Shown here: piece after piece, positions 22,554 to 32,162 of the stretch
How the letters are laid out: every line of letters starts with the position of its first letter
Position numbering within the stretch: position 1 is the stretch's first letter
The notes under the pieces: generated by a model
Databases searched by the model: none
What the model saw: only the letters and a program-made list of their open reading frames with translations
Told to the model about the DNA's origin: nothing
Translations under genes and position numbers: made by a program
DNA from: Apiospora phragmitis
Lineage: Eukaryota; Ascomycota; Sordariomycetes; Amphisphaeriales; Apiosporaceae
Direction of reading: 5' to 3'
Length of the DNA: 64,000 bases
NCBI GenBank assembly: GCA_038363925.1
Contig: JAQQWL010000004.1
Span: 372,001-436,000 of the forward strand

Positions 22554-23668
22554 CTACTTCTTTCTTCCATATATCTTGTTCAGGAACGCAGTGAAAACGC
22601 CCTTTCGCAAGCCCTCACTCTCGTCAACTGCGGCGATCTTTTCCCGCAGCTCCGCCACCGTTCTCTCCTCGTACTCGCGATAGACGCCGTCGAGTCTGAG
22701 CTCGTCGTAAAGGTCCTTGACCCGCCGCTCGCAGCCCTGAGCATCGCCGCCACCACCGCGGCCGTAGTTGGCCTTCAGGACGGCCCGCTGCTCAGCCGTG
22801 CCGAGCCGGAGCGCCTGCACGACGAGCCAAGAGCACTTGCCGTCGGGGATGTCGGTGCCGACCTTGCCCAGCACGGCCGGGTCCGCGAAGTTGTCGAGGT
22901 GGTCGTCCTGGACCTGGAAGTAGCGGCCCATGGCGACGAGGACGTCCTTGGCCTGGCGCAGGTTCGCGGGCCTGGCGCGGCCCGTGTAGTGCAGCGCGAG
23001 CGCGACGGGCAGGTAGAAGCTGTAGTAGGCGGTCTTGTAGGTGACGATGGCGTCGTAGCGGGCCTCGTCGAACTCGTGGAGGACTTGCCCCCGCTCCGTC
23101 AGCATGTCGTACGTCTGCCCGACCTCGATCTGGAAGGCGACCTCGTGGAAGGTCTCGACCAGGTCGAGGTAGGCCGGGTGCGCGCGGAAGTGCCGCTTGA
23201 GCAGCAGGTAGATGGCGCTCTCGAGCATGGGCGCGTCGTTGACGGCCATCATGTCGACGTCGGCGCGGCGGTACCAGCAGGGCTGACCCCGGCGCGTAAC
23301 CGAGCCGTCCATGATGTCGTCGAGCACCAGGAACATGGCCTGCAGCAGCTCAATCATCCAGCCTAGCGTGGCCGGCTGGAAGTACTCCTCGGAGGTCAGG
23401 TCCCGGCCCAGGAGGATCTGGGTCGTGTCGACCACGGAGAGGCCGCGGTTGCATTTTCCGCCAACGACGTTATATTGTAGTGTCTAGAAACAAATTTTAG
23501 CCGGCGCACAGCAATATCCAATCGATTTCAGGAGTTTCGTCGGTGCCACACCTTTTCGAACCATTGCCAAACCTGATCTGGGAGGTTATCCTGCTCGGCA
23601 CAAATGCTTCTCAGATCCTCTACAAGTATCGGGAAGACTTCTCCAAACTTCTTCAATGAGTTCGCCAT
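22554..23668 (-). CDS. Farnesyl-diphosphate synthase paralogue
   Basis: Intact class I trans-prenyltransferase, expected to make FPP from DMAPP and IPP. Exons are 23668-23552 and 23483-22554, 348 residues, phases consistent. First aspartate-rich motif DDIMD at residues 94-98 with an FPPS-type aromatic residue shortly before it, RRGQPCWYR after it, second motif DDHLD, then [13 protein letters not shown]. The C terminus KIYGRKK resembles the basic end of fungal FPPSs. These features point to FPPS rather than GGPPS. A housekeeping FPPS would not normally sit inside an aromatic PKS cluster, so this is probably a dedicated extra copy. Its role could be precursor supply for a meroterpenoid step, although no prenyltransferase is visible, or metabolic compensation. 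It lies between the AflS-like gene and the MFS exporter. Confidence 0.92.
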
Positions 23669-24210
23669 GGTGTAGAGTATTGTAGCGACACGAGTATCTG
23701 TGTATAATCTTTTTCCAACAACTACCTATAGCTCCAGTTGGAAACCCACAGACTCGCTCTCTTTATCACACATGCATGCAAAGATGGAAAGGACGGTATC
23801 GCGATTCTAATCCAATCAAAGCCGTAATAGCGAGTCCGACGTCATGTGACAGCAAGATGTCATGTCCGAGTTAATGACTCTTGAAATCAGTCTCCTCTGC
23901 TTATGGAATGTGCCGATCAACCGACTTTGCGTCAAACCCCGATGTCCGATAGAAGGTGTTTCGGGAGATCGACAGTCAGCAGAGCGCAACCAGTAAAGCT
24001 ATTATTAGACAACGAAAACTTTGACCTATCTCGTCTGCGTAGCTGCAAACCGAGCCTTGTATCATGTTTTCCGGGATGTCAGCGCAGCAACGGGGCACTT
24101 TGCACAATAACTCTCTAAGTTCTAATGATTTGTATGGAGTGGTTTTGCAGAATATTCTAATGCAGAAGGAAACTCTATCTTTAACGTTAATTCATTAGAT
24201 ACTTGTAAGA
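23669..24210. other. Intergenic / FPPS promoter
   Basis: No gene supported. TCGGGAGATCGA at 23961-23972 is a spaced variant (N6) of the AflR-type palindrome, 293 bp upstream of FPPS. Confidence 0.5.
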
Positions 24211-26480
24211 TTATGGTGCCGGCGCCGGCGAGTTGCCTGTTTTCCTGATGTCCCTGTGACCCATAAAAAGCCCAGTGATCAACGCGCCACCCGCCGCGCC
24301 GCAGACCAGATACCAAACGTAGCTGATGCTCACGCTGTACGCCATGATTATGCCAGGCAGATCGCTGGCCCGCGCCACCTGCCGGAACGCCGTGGCCCCA
24401 ACCGCCAAAATCGCCTCGACGTTGGCCTCCGGCGCGTAGGTCGCTATCGCCTTGGGTAAGCTCTGGTTGAACACCGTGGAGGCGAAAGTCAAGAAACAGG
24501 CGCCGCCGAAGTTTTGGCAGAAGAGCAGGATGGCCATAGCCGTCGGGGTTTGGGCCAGGGGTACCAGGTTCTGAACCACCACAAATGGCTGCACTCATAC
24601 TCGCCAGTCAGTTGGTGTTTGTAGCCAGAGATAAAAACATGCACTTAGAAAAACAGAACAAAACGCCGGGCCTCCTATGTAAGAAGTGTGTTGGTGCTTA
24701 CCATTGTTGTTCCAGCACCCATACCAAAGCTGGTGAGTACTTGGTAGCCAATGCGACTGGCAGATGCCGTGCCGGGCCTGACCGTAGACATGAGACCAAA
24801 AGCGATTGCACTGGCGGTCGGGCCTAGGACGACCCACGGCCAGTAGTAGCCGAATCTTTGGACTGCGGCACTAGTTAGTGGTCATCTCCCCGCGGGGGAA
24901 AGGGGGGCGACTTTGGACGAACCGGTGAGGCCCGATAGCATGGCGAAGGCGATCTGGACGAGTATGTTGGGCAAGAGGTCCACGCCACTCGTGATCGGCG
25001 AGGCATCCTCGACCGCTTGGAAGTAAATCGGAAGATAGTAGGAAATGATGTTCGTCACGCCAATATTGAAGAACATGGTCGTGCAGCTACTCCACACGGT
25101 CCGCTGTCGCAGCAGATAAAGGGGCACCATGGCGGACTTGCCCTTTCGGTGTTCCCAGTAGAAGAACAGGGAAAACGTGGCCACACCGCCGGCGAGGAGT
25201 CCGATGACCATCGCGCTGTCCCACGCGTATTGGTTGCCGCCGTACTGGAGAGCCAGCAACAGCTGGACCGCCGCGGGCGCAAAGAGGCCGAACCCGACGA
25301 GGTCCATCGTGCTAGCGAAGGTTGACAGGATCTTGGCCCTGTCTGGCTTCTCTACTCTGTCTGGAATGTGGATGAAGAAGAGAAAACCAGCGATTAGACC
25401 CCCTATCGGCAGGTTTATCCAGAAGCACCTGGTAGGAAACGTTAGTCTCTGGAACACCTCTGCCCTATCTGATGGGCGGATATACGTACCAGCGCCAGCT
25501 GACAAACTCGGTGAAGGCTCCTCCGATAAGTGGTCCGGAAGCCTGACCCAGTTGTCCAACTATTGTTTTCTTCGTCAGACAAGTATCAAGTTGTGTGAAA
25601 CGTGAAAGGTAACTGACTGGCTATCATGATGCCCAACATCGCTTCAACGAGGTACCAAGTCAGCTATCGTGGCCAGGGCGGGATGGGGGTTTTACATACC
25701 AGGTTGCCTCTGCTTAGGCAAGCATACTGAAACGATCGTGAGGCCGCCAGTCAAAAGACCAGCAGAGCCCACCCCGGCGATAGCCCGTGCCACGATGAGC
25801 ATGACCGAGGACTGAGCTACGGCACATAGGAGGGATCCCAACTCGAAGATGAAGAAGAAGAGGAAAAACGCCCACTGGTAGCATCAAATATGTCAGCGAA
25901 CAGGGCGCTGCACAGTCAGGGGCTGCGAGCGTGCAGTCATACCTTGGATTTGAAATTGGAGTATATCTTGCCCGTCATGGGCTGCAAGGAAGCGCTTGCA
26001 AGTTGATATGAACTCCCGTACCATCCAACATCTAGCAACGAGTTGAACTCGTTGGTGATATTCGGTATTGCCTGTCACCATGGTTAGCCAGGAGCTACGA
26101 GCGTCCACGTATTGACATACAGTAGCGATGATGGATAGATCCAGCATTAGTACGAACTGGACAAGAACCATAGAGCACAGGATCAGCACAAGCTTGATTC
26201 CGGTCGGAAACTGGTCCTGATAGATGCTGGACACCGGTCGAGAGCGGCTCCGGGAAAGTGCTCTCGAACGGCTCCTTTCCCGTGTCCATTCGCCGCCAAA
26301 ATGAAGTTCCAGGTTGCTACTAGACAGATCGCCGAAGCGAAACTCTAGGATTGGATCGCCCCTGAGTCCAGTTTCTTTGTCGCGGAGCTCATAGCTCTCG
26401 TCGTCGATACTGCCGAATTGTAGGACGCTTGCCGCGCCCGAAGTCGGTTCAGCCATAGCAAAAAGAGAAGAAGATTGCAT
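24211..26480 (-). CDS. MFS drug:H+ antiporter (DHA2, 14-TM type), eight exons
   Basis: Plasma- or vacuolar-membrane exporter, presumably of the cluster product. Exons 26480-26121, 26071-25943, 25874-25700, 25641-25618, 25559-25490, 25428-24923, 24862-24702 and 24588-24211 splice with consistent phases to 600 residues. The N-terminal ~90 residues are hydrophilic with an Arg/Ser-rich stretch. Then come transmembrane segments with [10 protein letters not shown](A)IP.IT.EF in TM1, [11 protein letters not shown], the [12 protein letters not shown] region, and [29 protein letters not shown], the classic DHA2 motif C. One exon is only 24 nt. The alternative start at MAEPT (26456) is possible. No frameshift. 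It shares a divergent promoter with the SDR at 27079 that contains a perfect inverted repeat. Confidence 0.92.
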
Positions 26481-27078
26481 TGTCTCTGCTTTAGAGACAG
26501 TAGGTCTTGCACTCAACGTTGGGTTCAAGGCGGGCGACAAAGCAACCAAATGGTGACATTTCCTTGGCAGAAAAGCAATGGTATAGGATATTATTACCTT
26601 AATAGCCTGGACGATTCTAGATGGAAAACACATTATTCTTGCCACGTGCGGGCTTCCGTTGCCTACGTCAATCTCACCGCATTCCCTCCTTCCCGGTTGG
26701 TAGGATATAGTAAGGTTAGGGCCGGGGTTTTGGATGCGGCTGTACTCTCCGGTCCACATGGTCGGACCCATGATCAATCCGAATGATCTAGATAGATGCA
26801 TGCGGGTTACACAGGTCAGCCCGGGGGATTCCGGACAATTGGTGGGAATTGTCCGCTAACTCCAAAGCATGCTTACATGTACCTTCGAAGAAAGGACGGC
26901 CACGATAGATGAATACTGCTTACGCTATGCATTAATGCGTAAACCCGAAAACCGACGCCGCTATCTTATATCAATCGTACTTTAGTTGAACCATCTCACC
27001 ACTCCGCATCCGAATTGAAAGCCATCTGCCAGTTCCAACCAAACCTGCATCACGTAGACCTGCAACATATTTGTCATC
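26481..27078. other. Divergent promoter, MFS / SDR-2
   Basis: Contains the inverted repeat at 26832-26855 and no supported gene. The open frame extending upstream of the MFS start is not needed for any domain. Confidence 0.6.
26832..26855. promoter_or_regulatory. Perfect 9-bp inverted repeat CGGACAATT-N6-AATTGTCCG
   Basis: Lies 352 bp upstream of the MFS start and 224 bp upstream of the SDR-2 start. The ends form CGG-N18-CCG, a geometry compatible with dimeric Zn2Cys6 proteins. One arm recurs exactly at 19577-19585, and 8 of 9 bases at 2384-2391. Probable operator; the binding protein is unknown. Confidence 0.5.
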
Positions 27079-28065
27079 ATGGGTTTCTTCTACAGCCAGT
27101 TCTTCAAGACCCCGGCCTACCCGACGGGGTCCTATCAGGGCAAGACCATTGTCATCACTGGCAGCAATACTGGCCTCGGAAAAGAGGCTGCACGTCACTA
27201 TGTTCGCATGGGGGCCAGCCGTATGATTCTGGCCGTGCGCAACCTCGACCAGGGCCACGAAGCCAAGCATGACATCGAAGCAACAACCGGGTGCGCGGCC
27301 GACGTCATCCAGGTCTGGCGCGTAGATATGAGCAGCTACGCCAGCGTCCAGAAGTTCGCCGCGCGCATCAACACGGAGCTGGACCGCGTCGACATCTTCC
27401 TGGCCAACGCCGGGTGCGCCAAGCTGAAGTACACCACGGCCGAGGACAACGAGACCCAGATCACCGTTAACGTGGTCGCGACCTTCCTGCTGGTCATGCT
27501 GGTGCTGCCCAAGCTCAAGGAGACGGCCGCTCGCTGCAAAACGCGCCCGGTGCTCTCCGTCACCTCGTCGGGCGCCTACCAGCACACGACCTTCCCGCAG
27601 CGGACGGCGCCCGCGGGCGGGCTGTTCGCCGCCATCAACGACCAGGCGACGGCGGAAAAGCACTGGGCCGAGCAGTATCCGCTGTCGAAGCTGCTCGAGA
27701 TCTTCGTCGTGCGCGCCTTCGCGGAGCGGTACCCGGCGTCTGCATCGTCGTCCACGGGCGCCGGCTTCCCCGTCACGCTCAGCTGCGTCAGCCCGGGGCT
27801 GTGCCACTCGGGCCTCGCGCGCGAGCAGGACACGCTCGGCTTCCGCGCCCTCAAGCTGGTCCTCGCGCGCTCGACCGAGGTCGGGAGTCGGACGTTGGTG
27901 CATGCGGGATCTGGAGGAGTCGAGACCCATGGGCAGTTCCTCGAGGATTGCGAGGTGGATCCGCTGAATGAGCTGGTGACGGGCAACAAAAATGTGCATG
28001 ATCGGTTGTGGAATGAGCTGGTGGACAAGCTCAAGGCTATCAAGTCGGATGTGATGGACTTCTAG
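27079..28065 (+). CDS. Short-chain dehydrogenase/reductase, paralogue of SDR-1 (SDR-2)
   Basis: Intact single-exon 328-residue SDR closely related to the gene at 650. It shares the MGF..SQ start, TGSNTGLGKEAARHY (motif TGSNTGLG at 27-34), LAVRNL, NAG at 110-112 and Tyr200-x3-Lys204 (YPLSK). It has a small insertion of Ser/Ala/Gly before FPVTLSCVSPGLCHS compared with SDR-1. The pair brackets the PKS core and regulators and probably arose by duplication. Both may act on related intermediates. The antisense 374-codon frame (26971-28095) is a shadow. Substrate unknown. Confidence 0.9.
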   Translation: MGFFYSQFFKTPAYPTGSYQGKTIVITGSNTGLGKEAARHYVRMGASRMILAVRNLDQGHEAKHDIEATTGCAADVIQVWRVDMSSYASVQKFAARINTELDRVDIFLANAGCAKLKYTTAEDNETQITVNVVATFLLVMLVLPKLKETAARCKTRPVLSVTSSGAYQHTTFPQRTAPAGGLFAAINDQATAEKHWAEQYPLSKLLEIFVVRAFAERYPASASSSTGAGFPVTLSCVSPGLCHSGLAREQDTLGFRALKLVLARSTEVGSRTLVHAGSGGVETHGQFLEDCEVDPLNELVTGNKNVHDRLWNELVDKLKAIKSDVMDF

Positions 28066-28384
28066 AGTACCGGACCATAGAACTCGAATACGCAAGCATC
28101 AATGTGTGTCTTTCGCGGATTCACCTTTTGACAATGTGGTTGTGTGGTATGTACTTGTATTGATTCCTTCGCGGAACCCCAATGCCGGAGAACCATAATC
28201 CTACGAAAATGACCTGGCGTACTATATCGATTCAGATGCACATATGTCCCCACGAAAAAGTCGAAAAGTGATGCAGTGACCACTGTATCTTTTGCCGTGC
28301 GTTATTGGGGAAAAAAGGGGCAACAGAGTTGTGGGATACTAATGAGTCCAGCTTGTATACCAACCATATTAATAACATACGAAT
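28066..28384. other. Convergent intergenic region
   Basis: 3' flanks of SDR-2 and the ligase gene. No gene recognised. Confidence 0.6.
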
Positions 28385-30409
28385 CTATATATCACCACCT
28401 TTGCCATTTGCGACGGTCTTTTGCCGATCTAGATATTTCAATACCACACTCCGTAGTTCCGACCGGATCACCTTGTGGGTCTGATTGAGTGGAAACTCGA
28501 CCAGGCCCAGCTGCTTCAGCGAGGCCAATCCAGCAAGTGCATAGTCCCTTCCCAAGGCCTCGCGGACGTGCTTCTTGATCTGGGCCTCGCTCTTGCCGTC
28601 ATGGTAAGACCCGATGATGGCAAAAGGCTCCGCCCCCAGCACGTGGTGCGGGACAGGCACCACGACCGTCTGCACGCCGATGAACGACTCGATGGAGCTC
28701 TCGATCACGGCGGGCATCACGATCACCCCGGCCCTCCGGATCATATCACCGCCCCGCCCGAGGATGAAGACCAGGCCACTGGCATCGACCGTGGCGACAT
28801 CGCCCGTAATGAACCAGCTCCGCCCTCCTGAACGCCTATGATCCCAGTAGAACGACTCGGCCGCCCGCCCTCCCATGTAGCCGCGGATCAGGCTCGGCAG
28901 CGACACGTGCAAGTGGCCCAGCTCTCCCCTCTGGGCCCCGCGCCCCGCGTCGGCGTTCCACACGCGGATGCGCGACCCGGGCGCGAGGCGGCCGACGGGG
29001 CTGATCTCGCCGAAGTAGGGGATCTCGCGCGGCGCCGTGTCGAAGAAGGGCCAGACGAACGAGCCACCGCCCTCGGTCATGCCGTGATTGACGCAGACGC
29101 GCGCAAGGGGGAACAGGCGCGCGCACTTGGTCAGCACGTCGCGCGTGACCGCGTCGCCGCCGACCTGGATCGTCTTCACTGATGATGCACCGGTGTCCGG
29201 CAGGGGCCGCTCGGCCAGCTCCGCGGCCATCTCGTGCACCATGGGCGGCGTCAGCACAAGAAAAGTAACCCCGAGTTGCCGGATCGCGTCCGCGGCCGCG
29301 CGTACGCTGAAGGTTTGTCCGGTCATCACGACGGCGCCGCCCGCGGCCCAGGTCTGCAGGGTCTGGGCGGGCGCGATGCCGCGCGAGTTGTGCGGCTGCT
29401 GCAGGGCGACGGCGCCCGACTCGGGCGTCAGGAGCCAGCGCTGCGACTGCAGCACGTGCGACATGCCCGAGACGCGCAGGGGGGCAGCCTTGGGACGCCC
29501 GGAGGTGCCGGACGTGAACATGATGGAGTGGATGCGATCTGGTCGGTCGCGTCGTGCGGCGGCCAACAGTGCTGTGGAAGCACCCTCAACGACGGGCGAG
29601 TTATCATCATCAAAGCGGGACGCGTATTCGCTCATGCTGGCAAGGGGCTTCCAAGCCGGGTTGCTGCCGCGCGACGCGCTGCTGGCCAGACAGAGCCGGA
29701 TGGGCTGGGGGAGCCCCAGCTCCGACACGGCGACGTCGATGGCTTTGCCCCCCGCAGCGTCAGGCGCAAGGACGATCTGGGGCTTCACGTCGCGCAAGGT
29801 ATGCTTCAGCGCGGTGAAGCCAGATATGTCCAGCATCGACGGATCAAGGCTGACGTAGGTGATGCGAAGAAGCATGCAGGTCCAGAGTAGTACAGTGTAC
29901 TCGACACCGTTAGGGATCAACATGAGAATGATAGACTCCGGTTGGGCACCATAGGCCTGTAGGCCGGTAGCCAATCTCATGGAGATCTGGTGAAGTTCGG
30001 CATACGTCAAGGTTGCACATTCGGGCCTGGTCCGGAGTTGTGGCTGCCCTCGAGAAACGGTGGTATCTCGTTCCTGGTTCCTCTGGCTTTGCCAAAGTCC
30101 GCTTTGTAGAAGCTTTTGGTCCACCGTTGTTGAGGTCGCATGATCCTCTTTTGCATGCATGAACTGCTCAAGGTGGTCTGCCGGCTGGAACGTACATATG
30201 ACGGCAGGGGCATCAGGGTTTCTTCTTAACCCCTGTTCAATGTGCTCGAAAATGGAGATTTGTTCCCAAGCGTCACCGAGAATGTCGGTCCCATCTTCAT
30301 TGCCGCGTGGATATCGTTTGTTTATCGACGGCCGACTAGAACCAATGAAGGGAAGCAGACGTTGCCAGGCGAGGATCACGCAGGCGATTGCGAATACAAA
30401 GTACAACAT
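28385..30409 (-). CDS. AMP-dependent acyl/aryl-CoA ligase-like adenylating enzyme (MdpI-type)
   Basis: Intact single-exon ANL-superfamily protein of 674 residues. ATP-binding P-loop FTSGTSGRPK at residues 298-307; VNHGMTEGG (motif A5); WFITGDVA (A7); LGRGGDMIRRAG (A8); and a C-terminal lysine in LNQTHKVIRSE (A10). The first ~20 residues are a hydrophobic helix, suggesting membrane anchoring. The protein is longer than usual, with an extra ~80 residue hydrophilic segment after the first conserved block. It adenylates a carboxylate, probably to form an acyl-CoA. An acyl-CoA ligase-like gene of unclear role also occurs in mdp-type clusters. Divergent from the NmrA-like gene. The carboxylate substrate cannot be told from the sequence. 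Confidence 0.85.
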   Translation of the reverse strand: MLYFVFAIACVILAWQRLLPFIGSSRPSINKRYPRGNEDGTDILGDAWEQISIFEHIEQGLRRNPDAPAVICTFQPADHLEQFMHAKEDHATSTTVDQKLLQSGLWQSQRNQERDTTVSRGQPQLRTRPECATLTYAELHQISMRLATGLQAYGAQPESIILMLIPNGVEYTVLLWTCMLLRITYVSLDPSMLDISGFTALKHTLRDVKPQIVLAPDAAGGKAIDVAVSELGLPQPIRLCLASSASRGSNPAWKPLASMSEYASRFDDDNSPVVEGASTALLAAARRDRPDRIHSIMFTSGTSGRPKAAPLRVSGMSHVLQSQRWLLTPESGAVALQQPHNSRGIAPAQTLQTWAAGGAVVMTGQTFSVRAAADAIRQLGVTFLVLTPPMVHEMAAELAERPLPDTGASSVKTIQVGGDAVTRDVLTKCARLFPLARVCVNHGMTEGGGSFVWPFFDTAPREIPYFGEISPVGRLAPGSRIRVWNADAGRGAQRGELGHLHVSLPSLIRGYMGGRAAESFYWDHRRSGGRSWFITGDVATVDASGLVFILGRGGDMIRRAGVIVMPAVIESSIESFIGVQTVVVPVPHHVLGAEPFAIIGSYHDGKSEAQIKKHVREALGRDYALAGLASLKQLGLVEFPLNQTHKVIRSELRSVVLKYLDRQKTVANGKGGDI

Positions 30410-31066
30410 GGTTGAGGTTTGTTTCAGGCCTTAGGCAGTATATAACGGTCCAATGGGAATGTGGGCTGATTCCAATTCAAGAACCATACCAGAGAGTAAA
30501 GCAGCATGAACCCCTAAAACTATTGAATGGCTCCTTAGTAGTTCATCACTTGACATCTCTCTTTACGGGCTTTTTACGCACTATTTAGGAGGCCTGAGCT
30601 GCGGGCATTCCATCAAGCCTAATTACACTTTACGCCGAGCAACTGTGAATGCGAGGCTGCAGAGTTATTTTTGGCTGACCGAAAAGATCCTGCGCTGACA
30701 TGTCGGCATAGGATAGAATAGCGGTTGTGTGGACTCCGGCATATTGGGGACGCGGGAAATTGCTGAATTGGGGATGAAGCCGAGTCGGGAATCGCGTGTA
30801 AGAAAAAGACCATCGGCAACACCAATTGCCGACCCTGTTCCTTGCACCGAACCACCCATCCATCCATAACGTAACCTCATCCGGGTAAGGTGATATGCAT
30901 TCAAGGAGATTAATCACCGTGGAAGCCGCAAGATTGTCTGTGGCATTCGAAATAGACAATAAAACATCGTATCAGCAATCCATAACCAGCCGCTGTTTGT
31001 GTTTTCTCCCTCATTGATACAACATCACTACCATCTTTTACTGTGCCCATTCGGCTTAATCTTACC
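30410..31066. other. Divergent promoter, ligase / NmrA-like
   Basis: No supported gene. TCGGGAATCGC at 30785-30795 differs by one base from TCG(N5)CGA and lies in the shared divergent promoter. Confidence 0.5.
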
Positions 31067-31864
31067 ATGGATACGTACGCTATCCTCGGCAGCACAGGCA
31101 ACTGCGGCACTGCCCTGATCCGCAATCTCCTGGAATCCTCTCCTGACGCCCGCGTCAACGCCTTCTGCCGTAACCAATCCAAGCTCTTCCGCCTCCTCCC
31201 CGAGGTGGCCGACAACAAGCGAGTGCAAGTGTTCGCTGGCAGCGTCTACGACACCGACCTGCTGGTCGACTGCGTCCGCGGCGCCAAGGCCGTCTTCCTG
31301 CTCGTCACCTCCAACGACAACATCCCGGGCTGTCGCCTAAGCCAGGACAGCGCCGCGTCCGTGGTGCAGGCGCTCCAAAAGATCAAGGCCGAAGAGATCC
31401 CGGGATGCAAGCTGCCCAAGCTAGTGCTGCTCAGCTCCGCGACCATCGACGACCACCTGTCGCGCGACATGCCGGCCTGGTTCCGCCCCATCATGCTCAC
31501 GGCCGCGTCGCATGTCTACCGCGACCTGCAGCTGGCCGAGGCGTATCTGCGCGCCCAGAGCGACTGGGTTTCCACTATCTTCATCAAGCCGGCGGGGCTG
31601 TCGCCCGACGTCGCGCGCGGCCACCGCCTGAGCCTGGACGAGGAGGAGAGCTTCATCAGCTACCTGGACCTGTCCGCGGGCATGCTCGAGGCGGCCGACG
31701 ACGACGAGGGGCGGTACGATGGCCGCAACGTCGGGGTCGTCAATGCGAAGCGCGGGCACGGGGCGAAGTTCCCGTCGGGGACGCCTATGTGCATCTTGAT
31801 GGGGCTGGCTAGACATTTCTTTCCTTGGCTGCACCCGTATCTGCTGTCTACAGGCCCTTCTTGA
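31067..31864 (+). CDS. NmrA-like NAD(P)-binding reductase (AflX/MdpK-like)
   Basis: Intact single exon, 265 residues, atypical SDR. N-terminal glycine-rich motif [13 protein letters not shown] at residues 4-16 binds NAD(P). VFLLVTSND and [13 protein letters not shown] follow as in NmrA/AflX (OrdB)-type proteins, then the ..[23 protein letters not shown].. segment. There is no classical YxxxK triad. Members of this group act in versicolorin, averufin and anthraquinone tailoring. I chose the ATG at 31067 directly before the Rossmann strand; the longer frame upstream has no ATG. Divergent from the ligase gene. It closes the polyketide gene set on the right. Confidence 0.85.
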   Translation: MDTYAILGSTGNCGTALIRNLLESSPDARVNAFCRNQSKLFRLLPEVADNKRVQVFAGSVYDTDLLVDCVRGAKAVFLLVTSNDNIPGCRLSQDSAASVVQALQKIKAEEIPGCKLPKLVLLSSATIDDHLSRDMPAWFRPIMLTAASHVYRDLQLAEAYLRAQSDWVSTIFIKPAGLSPDVARGHRLSLDEEESFISYLDLSAGMLEAADDDEGRYDGRNVGVVNAKRGHGAKFPSGTPMCILMGLARHFFPWLHPYLLSTGPS

Positions 31865-32162
31865 TGATATTGGTCGTAGGGTCTCATGTTTCAATCCTAA
31901 GGGACATTCCTAGGGAACGACATGGCGTTTCCACATTTACATAGGTCTCAATACCATATTCGTATTGCCAATGTCTTGTATAAATGTGAGTAGATTACGT
32001 GAGTCTCTAGGAGTAGCTATATACATTGGTAGAGACAGAAAAGTCCACACAGAAAATCGTATTCGAATATGTACTTGGAAGATAAAACGGAACTAAAGAG
32101 ACCGACTTGGAGAAACAACGATAGCGACAGAATAGCCGTGTGAACGCTGCACCATAACCAAC

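Noticed and set aside
26971..28095. 374-codon minus-strand open frame across SDR-2
   Set aside because: Same kind of antisense shadow; the plus-strand SDR has all family motifs.
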